NCBI GenBank assembly: GCA_013822125.1
Contig: PNJY01000005.1
Coordinates: 1-59,090 of the forward strand
Reading direction: 5' to 3'
Length of the DNA stretch: 59,090 nt
Source: Erythrobacter sp.
Lineage (GTDB): Bacteria > Pseudomonadota > Alphaproteobacteria > Sphingomonadales > Sphingomonadaceae
Shown piece by piece: positions 35,358 through 43,938 of the stretch; position 1 is the first letter of the stretch, and the number at the start of each line of letters is the position of its first letter. A model generated the notes under the pieces. The model worked only from the letters and a program-made list of their open reading frames with translations, was not told where the DNA came from and did not search any database. Position numbers and translations under genes: made by a program.

Positions 35358-35372
35358 GCTACCTTAGGTAGC
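35358..35372. promoter_or_regulatory. Perfect inverted repeat upstream of int
   Basis: The 15-base sequence GCTACCTTAGGTAGC is an exact palindrome of two seven-base arms around one base, 29 bases upstream of the integrase start codon. It sits where an operator for the integrase would be expected. Similar arms occur at 15974-15989. Confidence 0.45.
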
Positions 35373-35483
35373 TTTTGGGGTGACATACCCTGAAACATAA
35401 TGAGAACATGTGAGAATTGCAAGATGAGGAAATATAATAGAAATAAGAAGATATGAGACGTTCTGAGAACCGTTTCTCGCCTC

Positions 35484-35528
35484 CTACGAATCTGGGGGTC
35501 GGACGTTCGAATCGTTCCGGGCGCGCCA
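35484..35528 (+). other. Element attachment site: 3' part of tRNA-Arg(ACG)
   Basis: The 45 bases read as the 3' half of a tRNA: anticodon loop CTACGAA with anticodon ACG (35486-35488), anticodon-stem 3' strand TCTGG, variable region, T arm with TTCGAAT, acceptor 3' strand CGGGCGC, and encoded GCCA ending at 35528. No 5' half is found upstream: bases before 35484 do not pair with TCTGG and GCGCCCG is absent. So this is the displaced duplicate left by integration into the 3' end of tRNA-Arg(ACG), and marks the right end of the ICE. Confidence 0.8.
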
Positions 35529-35563
35529 AAAAAGGGTCATCCCGTCAGGGGTGGCCCTTTTTT
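35528..35563 (+). terminator. Rho-independent terminator of the tRNA-Arg unit
   Basis: An almost perfect hairpin, AAAAAAGGGTCATCCC (35528-35543) against GGGGTGGCCCTTTTTT (35548-35563), ends in a run of T. It lies directly after the tRNA 3' end and was probably the original terminator of the tRNA-Arg transcript, now separated from the gene by the ICE. The rest of the 386-base gap between int and folE holds nothing else I can support. Confidence 0.8.
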
Positions 35564-35714
35564 GGTGGGTTCAGCGAACGTACGAACTTCGGAATCGAGG
35601 CGCAGCGGCCGCGGTCAGCCGCATCGGGAAGGGAAATTTGCCAATCCGCCCCTTTTTCCCCAAACGATAGCCCCCATCTGGGCGTGACCCGGCAAGAAGG
35701 ATTGGACAAAGCGC

Positions 35715-36338
35715 ATGAGCCATCGCCACGATCTCGACGATCACGACGACCCTGATAGCCCGCACGGCAAGGTCGCCGTTCCCGCCAATGTGCAGGACGC
35801 GATCCGCACGCTGATCGAATGGACAGGCGATGATCCGCACCGCGAGGGGCTGCTCGATACGCCGCAGCGGGTCGGGCGCGCGTGGAAGGAATATTGCCAA
35901 GGCTATATGGAAGATCCCGCGATCCACCTTTCGCGCCAGTTCGAGGAGGTTGGCGGCTACGACGAGCTGGTGCTGCTCAAGGATATCCCGTTCCAGAGCC
36001 ACTGTGAGCACCATCTGGCGCCGATCACTGGCAAGGCGGCGATCGCCTATATGCCGCGTGACCGGGTGGTGGGCATTTCCAAACTCGCCCGCGTGCTGCA
36101 CGGTTTTGCGCGCCGGTTACAGATCCAGGAACGGCTGACGGCCGAAGTCGCGCAGTGCATCTGGGACAATCTCGAGCCGCAGGGCGTCGCGGTAGTGATC
36201 GAGGCCGAACACGGCTGCATGACCGGGCGCGGCGTGCGCACACCGGGCGTGACGATGGTCACCAGTCGCTTACTTGGCTGCTTTCTCGACGATCCGCGCA
36301 GCCGCAAGGAAGCACTCAGCCTGATGGGCTACGGCTGA
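35715..36338 (+). CDS. folE: GTP cyclohydrolase I
   Basis: A 207-aa GTP cyclohydrolase I, first enzyme of tetrahydrofolate synthesis. Zinc ligands and active-site residues are visible: HCEHHLAPITGKAAIAYMP near residue 96 (Cys and two His) and an EAEHGCMTGRGVRTPG segment near residue 160. ATG 35715 gives a polar His/Asp-rich N-terminal tail (SHRHDLDDHDD) before the fold. It is the first core gene after the ICE end and is convergent with the DUF2339 gene. Single full-length copy, well matched to bacterial FolE length. Confidence 0.95.
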   Translation: MSHRHDLDDHDDPDSPHGKVAVPANVQDAIRTLIEWTGDDPHREGLLDTPQRVGRAWKEYCQGYMEDPAIHLSRQFEEVGGYDELVLLKDIPFQSHCEHHLAPITGKAAIAYMPRDRVVGISKLARVLHGFARRLQIQERLTAEVAQCIWDNLEPQGVAVVIEAEHGCMTGRGVRTPGVTMVTSRLLGCFLDDPRSRKEALSLMGYG

Positions 36339-36376
36339 GGGTCGAGGCGCGATAACCCCGCTTGGTCGAATCCCTG

Positions 36377-39340
36377 CTATTGCGATCGCGAGGCCTGTGG
36401 GCCGCTCTTGAGCTGCCTTGCGTAGACCCATCCGATCCCGATCAGACTGAAACCAAGTGCCATGAAGCTGGCGACCCGGAACAATCCTTCGAGCCCCGCA
36501 GCATCCCAGACGAAGACTTTGGCCACCGCCAACAGCATGACGGCTAGCGAACCGATCCGCCAACTGCGCTCGTCGCTTATCTTGCCGGCAAAGAGAAAAG
36601 CGAGCGCCAGAATTATGCCAAGCAGCGAGCGCAACAAGTCTTCGGTTTCGCCCATTGGCACATTCACGAGGACTGTGCCGGCAAAGGCCTGTCGCAAAAG
36701 TGCCAAGGCCGTAAAGCTGGCGATCAGCATCGCGCCCGCGTCGATCGCAGGGCGCACGATTGCCGCCGCGTGCCGACGCATGAACAGCGCCGCGGTTCCG
36801 GCGACAAAGCCGGCTGCCAGTACGAGATTGGCGATTGGCGTGGGGCCGACCGCCTGCCGGTCCCATAGCGGATTGTGAAGCAAGCCGGAGAACCAAAGCC
36901 CATGCATCAGTGCCAATCCGGCCGCGAGCGCCGCAAAGCGGGGCTGCGGTCCGAATTGGCCCGTGCCGCGATGCAGAATGAACGCGCCGCCCAGCAGTAG
37001 TGCCTGCCACACCGTACGCTCGGCAAGACCGAATTCGACGAATTGCGTGACGGTATCGATCGCGAATGCCTGTTTGAACAGCGAATGTGCAATCACGAGT
37101 CCAACGAGGGCGGCGAGCCAGCGGGACTCGGCTGCGGGTCCGAACCGCTGATCCATCGGAATGCGGATCAAGGCCAAACACACGCACAGCGGGAGCAAAC
37201 GGGTGAATATCGCTTTGATGCCAGGTACATCGCCGAGGAACACCGGATCGCCTGCGAGCGCAACAACCCCCGCCGCACCCCACTCACCGAGAGCCCATGC
37301 GGCCCACAGCGCCGTAATTGCGACGAGCGAAAGCTGGGCGGCAGTGCGTGACCGCTGAAGGAACCATAGCGCGCCCGCTCCCAGCGCAGCCGCCCATGCC
37401 AGCGTGTCCGCGGGCAAGAACTGGGCGGCGAGGCCATAGGCAATTACCGCCGCCAAAGCTTCCGCCACAAAGCGCGGCTCCCGGCTGCGCTCTGTCCGCG
37501 CCAGCGCCGCCCACGGCACGAATGCCGCCAGCCAGCGTAGCCCCGCGCGCAATGCGTCTGCGTCCTGATCGAGCCCGGCAAGACCGGGAAACTCGCGATC
37601 AATCTCCACTGCCGAGAACAATGCTATCAGCGTAATTCCGGCAATGCCCCACAAGATCAAACGCAGCACCAGCTCTTCGCGTCGCCGCAGCAGGGCGAAA
37701 AGAACGGTGAATGTCGCGGCTGCGACGATCACTGCCGCCCACGCTGGCGTAAGGAGCAGCAACGCGACGAAGCCGAGCAAGGATCCGGCCGTCAGCAGTG
37801 TCGAAAGCTCTGCTTCGGACTCGCTGCGCCATAGCCGCCATGCTCCTGCAAGCGGAAGGAACGCCAAAGCTGCAATCGCCAGCGCGAGTTGCGGCTCCAA
37901 CGAGTTCGCTTCGAAGCTGCTGAAGGTCGCATAGGCGATACCGGCCAGTGCCATGGGAACCCCAGCGAGCTGTGCCAGATCGATTTGCGTGCGACCGCCG
38001 CGCCACACATGCGCGAGCGCCACCCCGGCATAGACTCCGGCAATGCCGCCTGCGACCAGCGCGAACATGACAGGTTCGGCGCCTCTCCATTGCGCCAGCA
38101 GCAATACGCTCACTACCGCAGCAATTGCGCCGGTTTCGCGCAGCTCGGGCTTGCGCCACGCAAAGAACGCCAACGTCGCACCGAGCAACAGATAGAGCCC
38201 CCAGGCCAGCGGCGCGTAGCCGCCCTGGTCGACCAGCAAGGCAAGTTGGGCGCTTGCAACCAGTGCCGAGCCGAAGCGCAGCGGTCGCGCGTATCCTTCG
38301 GCACCAGCAAACGCGGGAAGCACGGCCCCAAGGACGATGAAATAGAGCCCCAAAGCCAGAATTTCGGGTACTCCGGGATCTCCGGCAAACAGCAACAATG
38401 CGCCCCAGCCAAGTCCAAACACCAGTGCTGCGATTGAAAGCCACGGGCGTGCCTGGCGATTTCCGGTAACCGTCAGACCGGCTGTGACCAGCCCAAGGTA
38501 AAGCGAAAGCAGCGGCAGGTTTGCCTGTTCTCCGCCGACGAGTGCGGGCGCAGCGAAGCCTCCTACCAGCCCGAGAATGGCGCAAGGCAGCCCAAACCTG
38601 AAGGAAAGCGAAATCGCCCCGGCAGTTACGACCGCGAGCCCCAGAAAGGCCATTGTCTGGCCAATGAGTCCATATTGCGTGCCGGCAAGGTAGAATGCCG
38701 CATAGAGCGTGGCGAGGCCCGCGCCTGCGAGCGATTGCCGAACGCGTTCGTCGGCGATTTTCTGCTCATTGCGAAATGCCCATTCAGCACCGGCCAGCAG
38801 CAGCAGGCCAAATACGAACGCAAGCGCGACACGCACGGCGGGTGTCAGCAAGCCGGACTCGATGGAGTAGCGGACGAGAAACACCCCTGCGATTGCAAGC
38901 GTGATCCCTCCCGCCCAAATCGGCAGACGTCGCCCGAAAATGTCCTCGAAATCGAAATTGAAACGCGGTTCCGGCGCGTAGTCATCGGTTGAATCGTCGG
39001 GCGACGTAGCATCGGCACCCAATTCCGAACTATCATCGATCATCTGCGCCGAGTCCGGCTCGCCCTGGTTCACGGATTCAATGGACCGGGCGGCTTCATG
39101 CGCGATTGTTGCGGGCCGGGCTACTCCGCTCAACATCGCCGCTTCTGGCGAACTTTCATGCCGCGTCGTAATAACCGCCGGCTCCCTATCGGCTGTCGTG
39201 TCGGCTGTCGCGGCCCGTTCCTGCTCTATGATCGGTTCGGGCAAGTATACGATCATATCAAGCCGGCTTTCCAACCGGTCGACACGATTCCACAACCAGA
39301 CGACGGCGCCGCCGAGCAAGACAATTATCAGGAATTCCAT
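36377..39340 (-). CDS. Large DUF2339 membrane protein
   Basis: A 987-aa DUF2339-family protein: an N-terminal membrane span (about residues 2-18), an acidic Ser/Ala/Glu-rich linker of about 110 residues, then over 20 hydrophobic segments to the C-terminus, beginning ALPIW-like GRRLPIWAGGITLAIAG near residue 139. Function unknown; members are predicted membrane sensors or transporters. I use ATG 39340, after which the protein begins with the membrane span; a frame opening at 39379 has no ribosome site. It is convergent with folE and follows the peroxiredoxin gene, from which it is separated by a terminator. Confidence 0.85.
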   Translation of the reverse strand: MEFLIIVLLGGAVVWLWNRVDRLESRLDMIVYLPEPIIEQERAATADTTADREPAVITTRHESSPEAAMLSGVARPATIAHEAARSIESVNQGEPDSAQMIDDSSELGADATSPDDSTDDYAPEPRFNFDFEDIFGRRLPIWAGGITLAIAGVFLVRYSIESGLLTPAVRVALAFVFGLLLLAGAEWAFRNEQKIADERVRQSLAGAGLATLYAAFYLAGTQYGLIGQTMAFLGLAVVTAGAISLSFRFGLPCAILGLVGGFAAPALVGGEQANLPLLSLYLGLVTAGLTVTGNRQARPWLSIAALVFGLGWGALLLFAGDPGVPEILALGLYFIVLGAVLPAFAGAEGYARPLRFGSALVASAQLALLVDQGGYAPLAWGLYLLLGATLAFFAWRKPELRETGAIAAVVSVLLLAQWRGAEPVMFALVAGGIAGVYAGVALAHVWRGGRTQIDLAQLAGVPMALAGIAYATFSSFEANSLEPQLALAIAALAFLPLAGAWRLWRSESEAELSTLLTAGSLLGFVALLLLTPAWAAVIVAAATFTVLFALLRRREELVLRLILWGIAGITLIALFSAVEIDREFPGLAGLDQDADALRAGLRWLAAFVPWAALARTERSREPRFVAEALAAVIAYGLAAQFLPADTLAWAAALGAGALWFLQRSRTAAQLSLVAITALWAAWALGEWGAAGVVALAGDPVFLGDVPGIKAIFTRLLPLCVCLALIRIPMDQRFGPAAESRWLAALVGLVIAHSLFKQAFAIDTVTQFVEFGLAERTVWQALLLGGAFILHRGTGQFGPQPRFAALAAGLALMHGLWFSGLLHNPLWDRQAVGPTPIANLVLAAGFVAGTAALFMRRHAAAIVRPAIDAGAMLIASFTALALLRQAFAGTVLVNVPMGETEDLLRSLLGIILALAFLFAGKISDERSWRIGSLAVMLLAVAKVFVWDAAGLEGLFRVASFMALGFSLIGIGWVYARQLKSGPQASRSQ

Positions 39341-39394
39341 GGCAATTCGCTCCCCCCGATGCGCCTGCATAAACCGCAATCAGCGCATCGCCCA

Positions 39395-39425
39395 AACAAA
39401 AAGGGCGCCGCAACGCAGCGCCCTT
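39395..39425 (-). terminator. Rho-independent terminator of the peroxiredoxin gene
   Basis: On the minus strand an eight-base perfect stem (AAGGGCGC against GCGCCCTT, 39401-39408 and 39418-39425 on the plus strand) around a nine-base loop is followed by a run of T. It lies 28 bases after the peroxiredoxin stop and before the DUF2339 gene. Confidence 0.85.
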
Positions 39426-39452
39426 CGGGTAATGCGGTAATCTCTCAGCCTG

Positions 39453-39932
39453 TCAAAGCTTACCCAGCAGATACTCCGCGCTTGAGACCGAGAAATCGCC
39501 CGGTGCCTCGACGTTGAGTTGGGTCACCACGCCGTCATCGACCACCATCGAATAGCGTTGGCCGCGCTTGCCTAAGCCAAAGCCCGAACCGTCCATGGTC
39601 AGTCCCACCGCCTCGGCGAAATCGCCGTTGCCATCGGCCAGCATGGTCACGTCTGCGCTGCCCGCAGACTTGCTCCATGCGCCCATCACGAACGGATCGT
39701 TGACCGCGGTGCAGGCGATCTCGTCCACGCCCTTTGCCTTGAGTTCCGCCGCCTTGTCGACATAGCCGGGCAGGTGCTTGGCCGAACAGGTGGGGGTGAA
39801 GGCGCCCGGCACCGAGAACAGCGCCACCTTCTTGCCTGCGAAATAGTCTGCCGAGGAAACCTTCTCCGGCCCGTCCGCAGTCACCTTGACCAGAGTAACC
39901 TCTGGCAGTTTGTCTCCAACCGAAATCGCCAT
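39453..39932 (-). CDS. Peroxiredoxin (Prx5/AhpE-like, atypical two-Cys)
   Basis: A 159-aa peroxiredoxin of the Prx5 type. The peroxidatic Cys is in [15 protein letters not shown] at about residue 49, and the protein ends in the typical ...SAEYLLGKL. Members reduce peroxides using glutaredoxin or thioredoxin; trxA is nearby in the window. ATG 39932 is the family-typical start ([12 protein letters not shown]); a longer frame to 40010 is discarded. It is divergent from ahcY, sharing a 159-base promoter region with an inverted repeat at 40009-40028. Confidence 0.92.
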   Translation of the reverse strand: MAISVGDKLPEVTLVKVTADGPEKVSSADYFAGKKVALFSVPGAFTPTCSAKHLPGYVDKAAELKAKGVDEIACTAVNDPFVMGAWSKSAGSADVTMLADGNGDFAEAVGLTMDGSGFGLGKRGQRYSMVVDDGVVTQLNVEAPGDFSVSSAEYLLGKL

Positions 39933-40008
39933 TGCGCAATATCCTTTCCTGAAAAGCGGCCTTCGCCGCCCGATATAGGGTCTTGGCCGCGCGGGACAAT
40001 GACAGATC

Positions 40009-40028
40009 ATATAAAGATCGCTTTATAT
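40009..40028. promoter_or_regulatory. Perfect inverted repeat upstream of ahcY
   Basis: ATATAAAG (40009-40016), four bases, and CTTTATAT (40021-40028) form a perfect 8-base inverted repeat 63 bases before the ahcY start and 77 bases before the peroxiredoxin start. Methyl-cycle genes in many proteobacteria are controlled by SahR-like ArsR-family repressors at palindromes; such a role here is inferred. No known SAM or SAH riboswitch pattern was seen in the leader. Confidence 0.55.
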
Positions 40029-40091
40029 TTGCCTCGCGCGTTGCCTCTCGCTAGAGGCGCTGCCTGCCCGCAAGCATTCAGGAGATTACCG

Positions 40092-41504
40092 GTGGCCGAC
40101 GCCAAGCAGGATTACATCATCAGGGACATTTCACTGGCCGATTTCGGGCGCGACGAGATTGCCATTGCCGAAATCGAAATGCCAGGCCTGATGGCGCTGC
40201 GCGCCGAATATGGCGCGAGCCAGCCATTGAAGGGCGCGCGCATCACGGGCAGCCTGCACATGACGATCCAGACCGCGGTGCTGATCGAAACGCTGGTCGC
40301 GCTGGGTGCTGACGTTCGCTGGGCCACCTGCAATATCTATTCGACGCAGGACCATGCGGCGGCGGCGATCGCCGCGCAGGGCATTCCTGTGTTTGCGATC
40401 AAGGGCGAAAGCTTGGCTGAATACTGGGACTATGTCGGGCGGATCTTCGATTGGTCGACCGCCGATGACCCAGATCAGACTGCCAATATGATCCTCGACG
40501 ATGGCGGTGACGCCACCATGTTCGCAATGTGGGGCGCACGGATCGAGGCGGGCGACACTATGCCCGATCCGGCCAATGCCGAGGAAATCGAATTCCAGCG
40601 CGCGCTCAAGGCGTTTGTCGCCGCGCGGCCCGGCTATCTCAGCCGTTCGGTCAAGAACATCCGCGGCGTTTCCGAAGAAACGACCACGGGCGTGCACCGG
40701 CTCTACCAGATTTCGAAGAACGGCAAGCTGCCGTTCCCCGCGATCAACGTGAACGACAGCGTCACCAAGTCGAAGTTCGACAATCTTTACGGCTGCAAGG
40801 AATCGCTGGTCGATGCCATCCGCCGCGCGACCGATGTCATGCTGGCGGGCAAGATCGCCTGCGTCGCGGGCTATGGCGATGTCGGCAAGGGTTCCGCCGC
40901 TTCGCTGCGCAATGGCGGTGCGCGCGTGCTGGTGACCGAGATCGACCCGATCTGCGCATTGCAGGCGGCGATGGACGGGTTCGAGGTCGTGACCATGGAC
41001 CAGGCGGTTTCGCGTGCCGATATTTTCGTCACTGCCACGGGCAACGAAGACGTCATCACCGGCGAGCACATGAAGGCGATGAAGAACATGGCCATCGTGA
41101 GCAACATCGGCCACTTCGATAGCGAGATCCAGATTTCCGCGCTCAGCAATTACGATTGGAAGGAAATCAAGCCGGGCACCGATCGGGTCACTTTCCCCGA
41201 TGGCAAGTCGATCCTGATCCTGGCCAAGGGGCGGCTGGTCAATCTGGGCTGCGCCACCGGCCATCCCAGCTTCGTGATGAGCGCCAGCTTCACCAACCAG
41301 ACTCTGGCGCAGATCGAACTGTTCACCAAGGCGGGCGAGTACAGGAACGAAGTCTATGTCCTGCCCAAGCATCTCGACGAGAAGGTGGCGGCGCTGCATC
41401 TGGAAAAGCTGGGCGTGCAACTGACCCGGCTGAGCCAGAAACAGGCCGATTACATCGGGGTTCCGGCACAAGGGCCGTTCAAGCCCGATCATTACCGCTA
41501 TTAG
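40092..41504 (+). CDS. ahcY: S-adenosylhomocysteine hydrolase
   Basis: A 470-aa adenosylhomocysteinase, splitting SAH into adenosine and homocysteine in the methyl cycle. Seen are [15 protein letters not shown] (about residue 79), the catalytic-region segment TTTGVHRLY, the NAD-binding [11 protein letters not shown] (about residue 260) and the conserved C-terminal PDHYRY. Start is GTG 40092 after AGGAGATTACC; it gives the typical N-terminus [13 protein letters not shown] palindromic element precedes it at 40009-40028. It is divergent from the peroxiredoxin gene and followed by divL, a common alphaproteobacterial neighbourhood. Confidence 0.97.
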   Translation: MADAKQDYIIRDISLADFGRDEIAIAEIEMPGLMALRAEYGASQPLKGARITGSLHMTIQTAVLIETLVALGADVRWATCNIYSTQDHAAAAIAAQGIPVFAIKGESLAEYWDYVGRIFDWSTADDPDQTANMILDDGGDATMFAMWGARIEAGDTMPDPANAEEIEFQRALKAFVAARPGYLSRSVKNIRGVSEETTTGVHRLYQISKNGKLPFPAINVNDSVTKSKFDNLYGCKESLVDAIRRATDVMLAGKIACVAGYGDVGKGSAASLRNGGARVLVTEIDPICALQAAMDGFEVVTMDQAVSRADIFVTATGNEDVITGEHMKAMKNMAIVSNIGHFDSEIQISALSNYDWKEIKPGTDRVTFPDGKSILILAKGRLVNLGCATGHPSFVMSASFTNQTLAQIELFTKAGEYRNEVYVLPKHLDEKVAALHLEKLGVQLTRLSQKQADYIGVPAQGPFKPDHYRY

Positions 41505-41598
41505 GGACTTAAAATCCGCCCATTGGCCTTGGCGGAAAAATGGCGCGGAACAGGGCTCTCGCCTTGCTATCCCACGCCTGCGCGCATAGCTGGAAGCG

Positions 41599-43938
41599 AT
41601 GGAGCTTTCACCCACCGCACTGGCACTGATCGCCCTGCTGCTGGCCGGCTGGACGGTTGGTGCGGCTTACCTGATGGTGCGTTCGGCCCGGCGGGCAAGC
41701 AAGCTGGAAGCGATCCGCGCATCATCGAGGCGGCTCGGCCGGATGCTCGATGAAGCGCCGGCTGTTCCCATGTTGGTGAGAACCGATGGCCGGATCGAAG
41801 CGCCCGATCGGCTGGCGGGCTGGCTGGGCCTCGATTCCGTTCCGCAATTCCTCAGCGAGCTTGACGGCGGGGCGGGAAGGGGGCTTTCGAGCGACCAGTT
41901 GGCACAGCTGAGCGAAGCGGTGCGGCGCACGCAGAAAACCGCCATGCCGTTCCAGATGGCGGTGACCCCGCCCGGGTCGCAGCGCAGCCTTCTGCTCAAG
42001 GGCATGCTGGCCGATCCGCAAGTCTCGCCCGGCGGCGCCGCGCTGGTGTGGGTCTTCGATTTCTCCGAAAGCGAGAACGAGCTGGCGCGATTGCGTGAGG
42101 CCGCGGCTCGCGCGCAGGGCGACTTCGCCGCGCTGGTGGGACTGATCGAGGCGGCTCCCATGCCGATGTGGTTTCGCGGTGCCGATCTGCGGCTCAAGCT
42201 GGTCAACCGCGCCTATGTCGAGGCAGTCGGGGCCGACAATGCCGAAGATGTCGTTTCGCGGCAGCTCGAACTGCTGGAAGCCACCGACGGTAAGGAACCG
42301 GCGCATTTTGCGCGTGCCGCATCCGAACAGGGGTTTGCCTTCGAAAGGATCGTCGCTGCCACGATCGCGGGAGACCGGCGCACGTTCCGCGTCAGCGATC
42401 TGCCGCTGGGGCAGGAAGGCGTGGCCGGTTATGCGATCGACATCGAGGAACAGGAACAGCAGGCCCGTGCTTTCCGCGCCTTCCGCCAGGCGCAGCATGC
42501 CATGCTCGACCAGCTTTCGGTCGGAGTGGCGCAGTTCGACGAACGCGAGCGGCTGGTCTTTGCCAACCAGCCGTTCCACCGCCTGTTCGACCTTCCCATT
42601 GTTGCCGTGACCGAAGCATTGCGGTTCGAGCGTTTCCTCAGCGAAGCGCGCGAGAATGGCCGAACCCCCGAAGTACGTGATTTTCCGGAATGGCGGCGCG
42701 AGCGCATTGCCTGGTTCGGGCTGGCAGAAGCGCAGGAAGAAGCCTGGCCGCTGCCCGGCGGCACGCACCTGCGGATCGTTGCCCAGCCGATGCCCGACGG
42801 CGGGCTGGTGCTGATCGCCGAAGACCGGACCGAGCAGCTGGCGGTATCGGCCATGCGCGACACGTTGCTTCGCACCCGCACCGCCACGCTCGACAGCCTG
42901 TTCGAGGCGCTGGCGGTGTTCGCCCCTGATGGCTCGCTGCAATTGTGGAACCGCAGTTTTGCCGGGACCTGGGGGCTTGAGCCGCAACTGCTCGATTCGC
43001 ATCCCAGCGCCGATCAGCTGCTCGATTCGATCAGCCACAATCTGCGCACGCCAAAGCAGGCCAAGGCGATTGGCGACATCATTCGCGCGGCGACACTGGA
43101 TCGCAAGGAGAAGGCAGGGCGGATAGACCTTGCCGACGGACGGACGCTGGAATTTGCCGGAATCCCGCTTCCCGACGGCAACGGCCTTCTGACCGTGCTC
43201 GACATCACCGATTCGCAGAAGGCGGAAAAGGCACTGCGCGAGCGCAACCTGGCGTTGGAAGATGCCGACGCGGTCAAGACCCGGTTCCTTTCCAACATGT
43301 CTTACGAATTCCGCACCCCGCTGACCTCGATCGGCGGGTTTGCCGAACTGATCAAGAGCGGTGCAGCCGGGCCCGTTTCGAAACAGATGGACGAATATGT
43401 CTCGGCCATTCTCGAATCGGTCGAAAAGCTGCGCGAACAGGTCGAAAACGTGCTCGACCTGTCGCAGAGCGAGGCTGGCCTTATGCCGATTGCGAAGGAA
43501 AGCGTCACCCTTCTGCCTTTGGTGACTGCTGTAGTGCGCAGGAGGGAGCAGGCGATCCGCGGCGGCGGGCTATCGCTCGACCTGCGCGGAGATGAAGGGC
43601 AGACGGTCGATTGCGATCCGCGCCAGCTTGGCCGGGCGTTGGGCCATCTCATCGACAACGCCATTGCTGCAACTGACAAGGGCGGCAGGATCCTGGTCGA
43701 AATCGCCAAGGATAAAGGCAACACACGGATCGTCGTTTCAGACAACGGCAAGGGCATGGACAAGGCCGAACTGGCGCGCGTAATGGGCAGCGCCCGCGCG
43801 GGAAGCGAGGGCAAGCCCGAACGGCGGCAGGGGCTGGGCCTTGCACTGGCGCGGCAATTGGTCGAGGCGCACGGCGGTACGCTCAAGCTGCAAAGCCGCA
43901 AGGGTGCCGGGACCACGGTGCTTGTCACCCTGCCGTGA
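41599..43938 (+). CDS. divL: DivL-like cell-cycle kinase with Tyr in place of the phosphoacceptor His
   Basis: A 779-aa protein with one N-terminal membrane span (about residues 5-25), several PAS domains, a dimerisation helix and a catalytic ATPase domain (HLIDNAIAATD, DNGKGMD, GLGLALARQL near the end). In the H-box the residue normally His is Tyr569: NMSYEFRTPLTS. This substitution is the hallmark of DivL, the alphaproteobacterial regulator that acts on CckA to control the cell cycle and asymmetric division; Caulobacter DivL has 769 aa with a Tyr at the same place. The gene overlaps tsaE by four bases (GTGA). ATG 41599. Confidence 0.88.
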   Translation: MELSPTALALIALLLAGWTVGAAYLMVRSARRASKLEAIRASSRRLGRMLDEAPAVPMLVRTDGRIEAPDRLAGWLGLDSVPQFLSELDGGAGRGLSSDQLAQLSEAVRRTQKTAMPFQMAVTPPGSQRSLLLKGMLADPQVSPGGAALVWVFDFSESENELARLREAAARAQGDFAALVGLIEAAPMPMWFRGADLRLKLVNRAYVEAVGADNAEDVVSRQLELLEATDGKEPAHFARAASEQGFAFERIVAATIAGDRRTFRVSDLPLGQEGVAGYAIDIEEQEQQARAFRAFRQAQHAMLDQLSVGVAQFDERERLVFANQPFHRLFDLPIVAVTEALRFERFLSEARENGRTPEVRDFPEWRRERIAWFGLAEAQEEAWPLPGGTHLRIVAQPMPDGGLVLIAEDRTEQLAVSAMRDTLLRTRTATLDSLFEALAVFAPDGSLQLWNRSFAGTWGLEPQLLDSHPSADQLLDSISHNLRTPKQAKAIGDIIRAATLDRKEKAGRIDLADGRTLEFAGIPLPDGNGLLTVLDITDSQKAEKALRERNLALEDADAVKTRFLSNMSYEFRTPLTSIGGFAELIKSGAAGPVSKQMDEYVSAILESVEKLREQVENVLDLSQSEAGLMPIAKESVTLLPLVTAVVRRREQAIRGGGLSLDLRGDEGQTVDCDPRQLGRALGHLIDNAIAATDKGGRILVEIAKDKGNTRIVVSDNGKGMDKAELARVMGSARAGSEGKPERRQGLGLALARQLVEAHGGTLKLQSRKGAGTTVLVTLP

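Larger units (their letters stand above)
1..35528. mobile_element. Integrase-proximal part of a tRNA-Arg-inserted ICE with stress-survival cargo
   Basis: The stretch begins inside an F-type conjugation operon (traE, traL, traA), carries AlpA-like and helix-turn-helix regulators, holds about 32 kb of metabolic and stress genes, and ends with a P4-type tyrosine integrase beside a 3' fragment of tRNA-Arg(ACG). Conserved housekeeping genes start immediately to the right. Conjugation genes, integrase and a tRNA-derived att copy together define an integrative and conjugative element. The tRNA fragment lacks its 5' half, so it is the displaced chromosomal end; the restored full tRNA and the rest of the transfer genes should lie left of the window. 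The total size and whether the element is still mobile cannot be seen. Confidence 0.85.

Noticed and set aside
39940-40091. SAH or SAM riboswitch before ahcY
   Set aside because: No known conserved core of these riboswitches was seen in the leader; only a DNA palindrome is visible.
40131-41615. Antisense open frame of 494 aa opposite ahcY
   Set aside because: It is a codon-position shadow of ahcY with no recognisable domain or ribosome site.
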